NCBI GenBank assembly: GCA_033439295.1
Contig: JAVTLE010000008.1
Coordinates: 868,001 to 932,000, forward strand
Length of the DNA: 64,000 bases
From: Deuterostichococcus epilithicus
Taxonomy: Eukaryota > Chlorophyta > Trebouxiophyceae > Prasiolales > Stichococcaceae
Direction of reading: 5' to 3'
Each line of letters starts with the position of its first letter. The first letter of the stretch is position 1. Positions 53,983 to 64,000 of this stretch are shown piece after piece. The translations under genes and the position numbers were made by a program. Under the pieces are notes generated by a model that was given only the letters and a program-made list of their open reading frames with translations, searched no databases and was not told the DNA's origin.

Positions 53983-55778
53983 CGGACTTGGCGCGCACGC
54001 TGGAGCGCCCGCCTTTGGCACTGGCCGCTACTTGATGCGCGCCAGCTGCTCCTTCGCATGCGGTGGCATGGTGCGGTGCGGCTGCGCCAGCGGAGCCAGT
54101 TGTGCTGCGTGCAGCCTCTCCGACCGCTTAGCGACCGTCAGTGCGGATCTTAAGTTTCTGTGATTCGAAACCGTGGAAATGCAGCCGCGTGATGCGTTTA
54201 TGCGCGGGCGTCCCCTCTCCGACCTTCAGTCCGACTTGATGGCCCGGATCTGCACGAACGGAGGGCACTCGCTGGCCAGCGGCACAAGCGCTGATTGAAC
54301 TGTGTGTATGCTCTCAAACGGATGATCCGTCATGCATGACGCCAGCTGTGTACTAGGCGTACTACAGGTGGCACGACCAAAAGCAAGTGCGCGACGCACA
54401 GCAATCAGGTGTCCGAACGAGGGCTCAATGGTACACCCGCTGACTACGAGCATCTGCTGCCACCTGCAGATATCTCAAGCCGTTGTACTGTGCCGAATCC
54501 GCAGTGCACCTGCAACTTCACCGGAGCGTCTTCCAAGGGGTCCGAAGGCACTGCCAGGACGGGGACGCCGAGTGAATCGTCAGTCGGACTCCATGCACAG
54601 CCAGCCATTCTGCTCCTGTTCGAATGACAGCATCGACGATCGCGCACACGGCATGTTGAAGCAGTGACGTGACGGCAAGCTGCGGACAGGCGACAGCTTT
54701 TCAAAGTGGCAACCTCGACACGCAGACCTCAGGGAGCTTGTCACTTCGAACATACCTCCTGCTGCAGGACATCAACTGCTGGGCTTTAATTACCATAATG
54801 CATGCGAGTGCTGCTCTGGTGGCGGCCTGAGCGGCAATGTGGGGCGTCGCTGCCGCGATTGTCGGCGGCGCCGTCCTCCTAGCATCGATAGGTGCGGTAG
54901 GGATTCACGCCTGAACTCCTCTAACGCTACAAGCAGTTGCACGGATCCCGCGTCATGCTGAGCATCTGCCACGATCCTACTGCAGAAGCCGTGTTCACCG
55001 GCAAGGGCGGCGCGGCGGAGCCTGAGGGAAACCGAAAGACAGAGCTGCTGGGGAACAGGCAGGGTAAGGGGGGGAGCGACGCCAAGCAGGAGAACCGAGA
55101 GGCGGGAAAGGCGGCACCGTCCGGGCCACGGCCGCAAGGCTTCTCCACATCGGCGCGAGGCTTTGCTGCCGGCGCCCAGTATGCAGCACGGCGCATGCCG
55201 CGATGATGGTGCTGATACGCTGCCGGTATGATGACGCACAGCGGGCTCGGAAAGCCCTCGACAAGCGCTTCTACAACACGGATATGTACTCTTTTTAGGT
55301 CTGTGTTCGACCTGAGGACCTCTTTGCCCGCCTATGTTGCGCCTCGAGCTTTCATCAGCCCATTGCATGTACGCACGTGCACCTTTCTCCTTGTGGGGAC
55401 CATTGACGGCCCACCATCGTTTCGCGCGCAAAGGGCATTTCATGCATGCGCTTGTCTGTGCAGATTTACCTACATGTCGCCAATCTCGACTGCATGTCCG
55501 ATCTGCCTTTCGAGAGTTGTTTCCCGTCGTCGCTCTCTCCGTCTCTCGTCCCTTTTCTTGCACTCCCGTTCAGTCTACACATTTAGTCTTCAAATCGCAG
55601 TCCCTTCCACCGGGCTTCCAACCAGCTCACAGCATGAGAAGCGACCATTTGCAGCTTGCACGCCTTTAGCTGATTCAAGAAAATCTTTTGTATTTGCTTT
55701 GTAGCCGTTCTCGCGCTCGTCAATTGCTCGTCACCGGACCTTTGCTGGTGAACGGCAGGTCACACAGGTACCGCAACC
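53983..55778. other. 1.8 kb divergent spacer upstream of CHUP1-like and reticulon genes
   Basis: No gene I can support. Pyrimidine-rich near 55500-55570. It should hold two promoters. Small open frames near 54790-55563 lack any family look. Confidence 0.5.
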
Positions 55779-57422
55779 ATGTCGACGCCTCCGCCCACCA
55801 ACCGCGTGTCGCTGCCCGTGGACAATGCAGGTTTGATTCCAACTGAATTCCACATGCGCCGCCGAGCCCACTGTGCTGCCGCCGCTCACTGCAGGCTCGT
55901 CTGCGGTTTGTGTCAGTGGAGTGATTGGCAATCCCTCTGCTCCTTGCAGTCGAGGAGCTGCTGCTGTGGCGGGACCCCGTCCGCTCGGGCCTCGTCCTGG
56001 GTGGCGCCACAGCCCTCTACATTCTGTGTGTAAGTTCATCCTGCGAGTCGCTCCTTGTCTGCTCCTTGTGGTGCTTCGCTTATGGTCTCCTTACGAAACC
56101 TCTGATTGCTTGCGGCCTGCACATGGCGCATGACTCGCAAAGCTCTGAAGTGCCACTGCCGCCGCCACTGCAGGAGTGGACAAACCGCAGCCTGATCAGC
56201 CTCGCCAGCAGCGTCGCCGCGCTTCTGGTGGCGACGTCCTTTGTCTGGGCCAGCCTGGCAGCGTGGCTGAACAGGCAAGCAGCGGCAACGTACATGCAGG
56301 CGCAGGCAGCACATGTTGTCACCCGGTTCGAACACAACCCGAAGGACGACGTTGATTCTCTGCCTTTTGATGCGCTATGCACTACTGCTCACAACCACTA
56401 ATAAACCCTTGTTCTATCACTACAGGCCTGGACCGCCCGTGCCGCGGCTCCTGCGGGAGGGCATCTCGGAGAGCCAGGCCAAGTCGCTGGTCGATTCTTA
56501 TACGCCCATGGTCAACAAGGGCCTCGGTGCGCAGTCCATGTGTTCAGTACGTGCCTCTTTTTGCATTTGTCGTTTTCTGACACCCCTTGCATGGCGGGCA
56601 TGCGCGCTGCTGACATGTTTGCGTTTGCTCCCTGCAGCTCTCCTCTACAGAATCGCAACTGGCAAGGACCCAGTGCTCACAGCCCAGGTGTGGCCAGTGG
56701 CTGTTCCAAACAGACACTCAGTTCCGCATGTATGCCAGCATCATGCAATTCCTGGCAAGCTGGTGCCGTGGCACGCACTCCATTCAGTGGCGGATTGCAG
56801 CATCCAACCTTATGAGGAACGTACCCTTTCGGCTGTCTGCAGGTCGTCGGTGTCCTGTTTGTCGTTGGCAAGCTGGGCAAGGTCTTCTCCGTTCTTACCT
56901 GGGCCTTTGTTGGTGAGTCCTTGAGACTGCGCATTCAAAGTATTGACCGATCAAGGACTACCTGTGTGCTTGTGACGTCTGGTGCAGCATCCCTATCCTG
57001 CCATCAGCTGTTGCAAGCGTCCTGTTCTTGACACATCTTGTGCTCTCTGCACAGTGGTGGTGCTGGCGTTCAGCCTGCCAAAGGCGTATGAGCTGAAGAA
57101 GCCCGAGATTGATGACGCTGTCGCCACCGGCCATGCCCGCACCAAGCAGCTGTATGACCAGCATGTGGCGCCCCACGGTGTGTGCGTGTCTCTACGTTGT
57201 CTGAACCCTGAAGCATTTTGCACCTTGCCTAAAGTTTGGTCGCAACTGGACAACTGTGATTCGAACTTGCTGTCCGCAGCCTCAGCTGCACTGACACACG
57301 ACCTCATTGTCGTATCATGTTGCCTTCCCGCAGTGGCCAAGATCCCCCGCGCTTCCTCCGCGACGCCAGCTCGTGGCCCCCGCCCGGTGTCTGACGCCAC
57401 CAGCGAGCTGAAGCAGGCCTGA
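55779..57422 (+). CDS. reticulon-domain ER membrane protein
   Basis: Eight exons: 55779-55830, 55950-56029, 56174-56274, 56426-56526, 56638-56687, 56843-56912, 57055-57177, 57334-57422; 666 nt, 221 aa, all phases agree. After a short polar N-terminus comes VEELLLWRDPVRSGLVLGG, the hallmark of the reticulon homology domain, then a first long hydrophobic hairpin (LISLASSVAALLVATSFVWA), a hydrophilic loop (REGISESQAKSLVDSYTPMV), a second hairpin (VVGVLFVVGKLGKVFSVLTW) and an amphipathic C-terminal region. Reticulons wedge into the outer leaflet and curve ER tubules. Length is typical for plant and algal members. The exon 3 donor is GC (56275). The C-terminus ends ELKQA without a dilysine signal. 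Confidence 0.93.
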
Positions 57423-57798
57423 AGAAAATTGCCGCTGGCAATCCATTCTTGAAGCAGCTCCGCACGTCACACTGCTGGGCATGGTCCCTTGCTAGTCGGG
57501 GAAATGTTGCCTTTCTTGCTCTCTAGGTTATTGCTGCATCTCTGGGGCAGAGTTCGCAGTCGTGAGCGAGTGCTTTGGTCCCCCATTTGGGCATGGAATG
57601 TGTCTGGAATATTGGAAGTGTCTTTACGAACTGCCCGTGCCACTGCACATCGCATTCAAAATCCCATCTACCAAACGTTGTCCACGTTTCGCCTGGTGTT
57701 TGGTGAGAGACTACCTAGGCTCGCCAGTGGTGTTCGGTCTAAAGCCTAGGCTCGAAACCATAACCAGAGATCCCTTCAGCAAAGCAACTTTGACCCTT
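57423..57798. other. convergent intergenic spacer
   Basis: 376 bp between the reticulon stop and the transportin stop, both 3' UTRs. No gene seen. Confidence 0.6.
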
Positions 57799-60700
57799 TC
57801 ATGCCTCCGGCAGCAAGGCCCTTTGTGCAGCCTCTTGGAACCGACGATGCCGCCGGCACGAGTCTGACAGGTCCTCGATGACATCCTCCACCTCCCTGCA
57901 GATGTACAGCTCGGTAGGAGGCGTACGTACGATTCACCATTTCGAGGGATATTTCTTAGATATCAGTGAGCAGTGCGGAAAAGGGCCAAGACCGAGAGAC
58001 GACTTGACTCTCACTGCAGCAACATGACTCGCTGGTGTCTCAACGAGCAGGCAGACTTGCAGTGCACAAAGATAATCGCACCCATAATTAGAAGCCTCGG
58101 AGCCATTGATGGCGGTGATCTGCAAGACGCCCAGCAGCTTCTGGCGGTCGCTGGTGCTGAGGGCGGACTCCGGCACCATGGCGACCGCCTCGCCAATCCA
58201 CTGCAGGCCTTGCTGCTGCGTCACCTGTATCGCACATCCGGTTGGGTCAAGCGGACATGCCTTGTGCCAGCTTCATGCATGTGAAGGCCAGCGTAACATG
58301 ATGCGGCAATGGCCCCTCATTGGAGAGCTTGCTCCCCAACATGAGCCTAGCTTCGGCCAGCGCCCCTGGTAGAGACCACACCTTGCCTTTGCATGATGCT
58401 GTTGTGGCTGTGCAGGCAGTCCATACCGGTGCAGCCATTTACCCCGCCCTAAACCCTGACGCAGGTGGAGGTGTCATCCCGGAGGACCATATGCGGGCGA
58501 TGTCATCGGCGACCTCAACTCTCAACTAGCGGCGCGGTGCATCGCATGGTTTCTCTCGACAACAAGACGCTCATCAAGCCCCCCGCCCCCCTCCCCCCTA
58601 CGACGCTCGGGCAACAGAGCCAGCGCGCAGCACACAGGTTTCGGCACGTCATGGCGGCCGCACCAGGACTGTGACAGGACCCAAGGCGCGGCTGCCGCAG
58701 GCAGTGCAGGTGCCGAACCCACCTTCAGCAGAGCGAACAGGACGCTGGCGATCTGCTGGTTGCGCGCCGGTGGCAGCGCTCCGGCGGCCCCCGCCAGGAG
58801 CAAACGGCACAGCATCGGCGCCCGCGGCAGCAGCGTTGCCCGCACCGTGTCGCCGCCGCCATTGCCGTTGCCCTCCACCTCTCCCTCCAGCAGCCGCAGC
58901 AGGAACGTCATCACGGAGCCGCAGGCGTCCCTGTGCAGCAGCAGCAACATTATCGAAGTCAGAATGCCAGACAGCAGCATCGGACAAGCCGGTTAACAGA
59001 ACCAGATGCACTGCGGCGACACAGGAGCTGCCAGGTTGTCAGCGCGAGTTCAGTGTGCGATTATCCGCGGCAAAGGGATCTGCCGCCAGGTTGCGACCCA
59101 AGCTCGCTGCGCGGGTGGTCACGAACGTGGGGGACCCGGGTAGCCTCATACGGCAGCCGCCGGTGCGCGCGCATGCAGGAGGCGCCCATTTCAGCAACTG
59201 GCACCACCCGCACCAAACCAGGCACGGCGCTGCATGGTACTCGTGACGCACGGGTGCTGCACCGGGACACCGGCGGACGTGCGGTCAGACGCTCACACGC
59301 AGACCATGCACAGTGTTGCAAGAAAGTGACGGGATGGTGGAGGGCTGGCGCACCGGTGCTGCACCAGGAGGCCGGCGAGCGCGGTGTCCAGCAGCGTGGC
59401 CAGGGGGCCGGGCGCCAGCACCAGGCGCGGCGAGTAGGCCAGCATGCGGCCGACCAGGAGGAAGGTGTCGTCCGCCAGCTCCGGGTCGGCGTTGAAGGCC
59501 GCCAGCGTCGTCAGCCCGCCGCACGCCTCGTGCAGCATGCGGCTCAGCATCGCGCCTGCGCACGGCTCGCGGGGCTTTGCCAGGGCAGGAGGTCGGACTG
59601 TCCCCTCGACAGGGGGAGCACCTGCAACCGTCCGCTAGGACACCGGCTAGGCCCCAGTGCATTGCCGGATGAGACTTCAGTGGCCGTCTTCCTCTGCAGC
59701 GGTGCATCAGATGGAATTTACATAACTTGTCGATGGCTAGACCCAAGTCCAAGAGCAGCAAACCCACCGAGCGCCTGCTCGTAGGCGGCATCGCCGCCAA
59801 AAGTTTTGACCAGCTCCGAGGCGGCGTACAGGTAGCACGACTGCCGGCTGGCGGCGAAGTGCTCGGGCAGCGCCGTGAGCAGCGGCTGCGCCTGCGGCGC
59901 CATGGCCTGCCCCGCGCCGCGCAGCGCGTACCGGATCGCCTGCCAGCATGTATGGCAGCAATCAGGGCTGTTCGTCACTCTGCCTGCCAGGACAGGTTCG
60001 TGCAAGGGAGAAAGGTGGAAGGCAGATGGCAGCACGAAGGAGGCAACGGCACTGTACCGGAGTTCAAGCGGGCGCGGCATTGAAAACAGCACGACACAGC
60101 AGACGGCAGCTTAGATTCGGCGCACGCCTTGCACAGGCGCTCAGCGGGGCGGGGCTCGCGGCCGTACAGGCCCAGCGCCGCCTGCAGCAGCGGCCACACG
60201 CCGGCAAACACCTCCACCACTGCCGCTGGCTGCTGCACGTGCCTGCGAGCAGACACTCGCTGGTCTGCTGGCTGTGGCAATTCGTACAACACGACGAGCT
60301 GCCTGGGCCCCCGAGCAAGCTCCGAACAAGCAGGGGCGCCTGGGCCACTGGGATCCGTGGTCAGGGTGACCGGCCCTGTTGCGGGAGGATGCTTGCGGGG
60401 GAGGGAGCCCCTGCCTGAAGAGGATGCCCAGCCGGTCCGCAAGCGTGAGGATAGCCTCCCGCTGCTCCGCAGACGCCGGCTGCGGTGCCGCCGCCAGCAG
60501 CCCGTGCAGCGGCTGCACGATGGGAGAGAACAGGCGCTGCAGGCCGCCAGGCCGCTGCTGCGCCGGCAGTGCGTTCACCACCAGCGCGGCACCCTCTATC
60601 ACCTGTGACACAGGGGCCGAGATGCGTCAGGGCCATCGCTCTAGATTCCGCTGCACAACCAGGTCGATTGTGTGAGTCGTGAGCCAGGCTGCAGCCGGTA

Positions 60701-63700
60701 AAGGGATCGACCAGTCGGCTTTGTGACCGGCCAGCAGCTGCAGAGCGCCGCTGGAGCTGCCGGCATGCACCCCAGCAGTAGGATGTGCAGGCGGGGCGAC
60801 AGGCGCATTACCCCGAAGGAAAGGGAGGCGAAGTCAGAAACAAAGTGGAGGAGACCCAAACGTGGTCCTGAACCCCTAAATCGCACGTTGTGCACGTCCT
60901 CCTCGGTCAGAGACGAGGCCGGTGCGCCATTGGCGGCGGGCGGCGCGGCGCTGCCGGCGGCCTGCACCCCATCGTACAGTGCGGCCACCAGGTCCCAGTG
61001 CTGCGCCAGGGGCCGCGCGCACGCGTCGCACAGGTGGCGCACCGCCGTTGAGGCCGCGCTCGCTGAGCCCTGGTGGCCCAGCGCTGCGGGCGACGGAAAT
61101 GGTCCACATGTCAGCAACTGCGGCCCCGGGAAATTGACCTAGCAGTTGCGGCCAGCTGGTGGCTGATTGAGGCAGCAGATTCAAGGGGAGCTGTCGTCAT
61201 TGCTGCAGCAGCAGCACTCCGGATGGCGACCAGGCAATGGTGAAGCAGTCAGGGCAACCCGTTTCTCTTGCAGCCACAAACGGCAGCTGAAACCCGGATG
61301 AGCGCTTTCGGGCTCAACCGCAGCTCACCTCGGCCCAGCAGCTGCAGCAGCAGCGGCGGCAGCTCCTGCCCCACGCTCAGCCGCAGCGACGCGGCCAGCC
61401 AGTCGGCATAAACGGAAATGGCCATCGCCAGCGTGTGCTGCAGCACCGGCTGCTGCGGCAGGCGCAGCCAGGAGGCGAGGAGCGCCGACATGCCGGCGTC
61501 TCCCGCGTCCGGCGCACTCCTGTGCACCGCCCTGCATCGGACAATTGGCCATCTGTTTCAAATTGCTGCATGAACAGACCAATCCGCACAGAACATAGTT
61601 CCGCGCCATGCACGTCTTGGGCATGTTTGCTCGTTGTTCGTGCCGTTCCACCTGGTCTGATTGTTCAGCTGCCGCCGGATGGATGCGCACCTGATGCAGA
61701 AGAGGGCCGACTCAGCGTTGCGCCAGTCGATGCCGCTGCCGTCTACCGCCATGCGGGACAGCTCCTGCTGCAATGGCGTCGCCAGCAGCGTCAGCGTCCG
61801 CTGCCCCTTCAGCACCACTGCAAGCAGCAAGCGCTTGTTCACTGAGGTGCCACAGTGAGCAAGCGATCGACTTGCGAGGCGTATCAAGGTTATTCACGGC
61901 TCCGTCCGTCAAATGCATGCAATCCGCGATATGCAATCTACGGGCTAATAACTCGTCATCTTTCAACTCCAGCAATCTGCAAAGCCCCAGAATCAGGCCG
62001 TGGCTACGAACACGAGTCCTGAGAAGCGCTGAAGGAAGCCCCAGAAGCAGAGGCGATGCACCTGCGGCATCGAGGAGCGTGTCGCCGATGGCGTAGCGGG
62101 AGCGCTTGAACTCGTCCTGATCGTCGCGGTGCCAGGAATCGAAGTCCTCCGGGTAGCGCACCCGACCGCGCACCACGGCCACCAGTTGCTCGAAGGCCTG
62201 CAAGAACGGCTCCGGCGTCGGCGGGGGCGGCGGCGGCAGTTGGCCCGCCTCGTACGCTGCGCCCTGCCCTGCGTCTGCAAGGCACAGGACGCCGGCGTGT
62301 GACGACAGCAGTGTGCCGGGCATTGCTCTGACAGTGAACTAACTGCAGTGGTGTGCGTGCTCTTGATTGATTTGGCATGGAGACGCCAAATGGGTGCGAA
62401 AGCAGGGCAAACTATCATACGGGCACAGGAATGTTCTGTGAAGAACCAGGTTGGCAGCTGTCGCATTCGTCAGGGCGCACCAGGTGTCGGCGAGAAGTCG
62501 CTAGTGAGCAGGCGTGAGATGCGGTGCCAGAAGTTGAAACTTATGGCGCAGATGCTGTCGTCGGGGAACGCCGCCACGTCCAGCATCGCCTGCACCAGGC
62601 CCCACCCCTGCTGCCCTGCAGCATTTCAAGGCCAGCACAGATCATGGTCGGCGCAGCAGTCCAAGGGCGTGACCTGGAGAATTCACCGGGAGGGTTCACC
62701 GCTTGCTGCAGTCAGCCTGCGCATAGCGCGGCTGCCATGACCGGAACTCGGCGAGGTGACGCTCGCCAGCTTCCCCTATGGCCAACTGACCATCATCGGG
62801 AATGCGAGCATGCAGTGGCTCCTGCCTCGAGGCCTCGACCTGGACCCAGACCTTCCGGGCTCACCTGCCACGACTGCGGGGGCATGCGCCTCTCCAGCCT
62901 CCGCAAACAGGCGCGCCATGCCCTTTGCCGTCTCCTCGTCGTCGTCAAAGGCATTGCCCTCCGGCTCCCGCCCCTCGTTGGCCTCCATCACCGCGTGCGC
63001 CACTTGCACGAAGCGCCCCCGCAGCCCCATGACCTGTGCATGTCGAGACGGTCGATGTCTGCGGCTGCTGCAGTCGAGCCCCTGGCTTGCTAGGCTGTAC
63101 AGACCGACGAGACCAACCGGCGATGCACATGCTGCCTGCCCTGACCTGGGAGCTCAGCCTCGTGCGCCAGCCCATTTGCCATTGCCGTGCGTGATGCCAT
63201 CGGCGGTGTTCATGTCCGCAGTACGTTTGTGTCATCAGCAGGCGGAGGTCAGTCGCAGGCAGGGGAGGGGCCTCGGGTGCGACGCACCACTTGAAGCACA
63301 GCCTGCACGATGACATGCCACTCAGGCGACAGCTGCCGCCTGTCCAGCCACATCGCGGTGCGGTATATAACCTCCACCACCGCATCCACAGCGGCGTCGA
63401 AGGCGTCCTTAGCGGCTAGACCCTCCAGCACCATGTGCACCAGGTGCTGCGCGGCTTCCGCGGGGAATGGGTCCACCGTCAGGCGCAGCCAGGAGGCGAA
63501 TGCCCGGCACACACTCGGCTTCACGTTGCCGCCTGCGCCGTAGAGCGGTCAAAGATCGGACTTTGCATGCATTTGGCCAGGTCGAGGCCCAGGCTCGCGA
63601 TCCGTCATGACATTGCCATCAAACGCCGCTTGAGTCTGATTTCCGATGTGATGTGCCAGGTCCAAGCACCTGGCTGCTGCAGGGCGGCGGTCAGGATCTG

Positions 63701-64000
63701 GAACGCCACCGCCGAGGTGCTGGACAGCTCCTGCGATATGCGGTGCCGGCGCTCCGGCCGCACGGATGGCTGGTAGCTGCTGGCTTCCTGCATGAGCATT
63801 CAAAAACTCTGTGGAATAAAAAAGCCTTGATCCAAAGGGTGCCAGATTGTCACAGCAGCACACCGCTTGTAGGCACTGTCCATCCATCGGATGCGCGCCA
63901 GCAGCGCCTGCCAGTGCCTCCCCGTCAGGACATCACGGATGACATACCTGCATCCTCGCAGCTCAAAGAACTGCTGCTGCCGCATGCCAAGCGCACCTCG
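57799..64000 (-). CDS. MOS14: transportin-SR/importin-13 family (MOS14/TNPO3), N-terminus beyond window
   Basis: Karyopherin-beta that imports SR splicing factors in plants and animals. The gene runs from the window edge to the stop at 57799-57801 (end of IEDLSDSCRRHRRFQEAAQ). HEAT-repeat pieces in order: ASSYQPSVRPERRHRISQEL (63789), FASWLRLTVDPFPAEAAQHL (63500), ETAKGMARLFAEAGEAHAP (62940), DDSICAISFNFWHRIS (62550), VRYPEDFDSWHRDDQDEFKR (62170), WRNAESALFCIR (61700), HTLAMAISVYADWLAASL (61440), AVRHLCDACARPLAQHWDL (61050), LADRLGILFR (60440), VVEVFAGVWPLLQAAL (60230), SCYLYAASELVKTFGGDAA (59830), DDTFLLVGRMLAYSPRLVL (59470), MTFLLRLLEGEVE (58910) and VTQQQGLQWIGEAVAMVPES (58220). The spacing follows plant MOS14 closely. 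About the first 120 residues are missing. Confidence 0.9.

Noticed and set aside
54937-55206. 89-codon plus-strand frame ending in STSARGFAAGAQYAARR
   Set aside because: Faintly like an organelle protein, but no family match and no upstream exons; not enough to call.
54790-55563. 257-codon minus-strand open frame between the CHUP1-like gene and the reticulon
   Set aside because: Basic, low-information composition, no domain and no splice support.

Overview
This is nuclear DNA of a GC-rich, intron-rich green alga. A trebouxiophyte (Coccomyxa/Chlorella type) fits best, but that assignment is inference. The host proteins are of plant type: a two-domain cysteine-phosphatase capping enzyme, a MOS14-type transportin, a CHUP1-like protein and a plant-type RBM28. 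Introns are short, mostly GT-AG with at least two GC-AG. Two genes with fully worked-out exon chains sum to intact reading frames: capping enzyme 1851 nt and reticulon 666 nt. RsfS sums to 921 nt.

Layout. (1) 357-9180: two convergent host genes, an mRNA capping enzyme (+) and a secretory alpha/beta hydrolase of the epoxide-hydrolase group (-). (2) 9181-11019: no recognisable gene. (3) 11020-33366: a 22-kb block of nested retroelements. It holds one intact, apparently young Ty1/copia element (11529-16362) sitting inside the 3' tail of a LINE; nine or more rearranged, 5'-truncated copies of one APE-type LINE family whose 3' tail is repeated CAAGTC; several copies of a 260-bp SINE-like repeat with a tRNA-like head; and four tracts of G-rich minisatellite that directly abut LINE tails or LINE fragments. 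(4) 33407-43368: three host genes that all concern the large ribosomal subunit: RBM28/Nop4 (-), an organelle-targeted ribosomal silencing factor (+) and a METTL18-like histidine methyltransferase (-). (5) 44481-53982: a long CHUP1-like gene (-). (6) 55779-57422: a reticulon (+). (7) 57799-64000: the C-terminal part of a transportin-SR/MOS14 importin (-), running off the window.

How the parts relate. The host genes are ordinary housekeeping genes. RBM28 and RsfS are head to head across about 345 bp and may share a promoter. The unusual biology is in the repeat block, where LINE, SINE-like element and minisatellite are so interlocked that they look like one co-evolving system: the LINE appears to prefer the minisatellite or its own copies as target, and the SINE-like repeat appears to be mobilised in the same 5'-truncating way. 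The copia element adds a primer-binding site that matches the inside of initiator tRNA-Met rather than its 3' end.

Limits: exon coordinates are read by eye from splice consensus and protein family alignment from memory; no search was run. Scattered N bases (near 17916, 22865, 24586, 27172-27184, 29857, 43780, 49814), most of them in repeats, mean that the exact order of repeat copies may include assembly errors.
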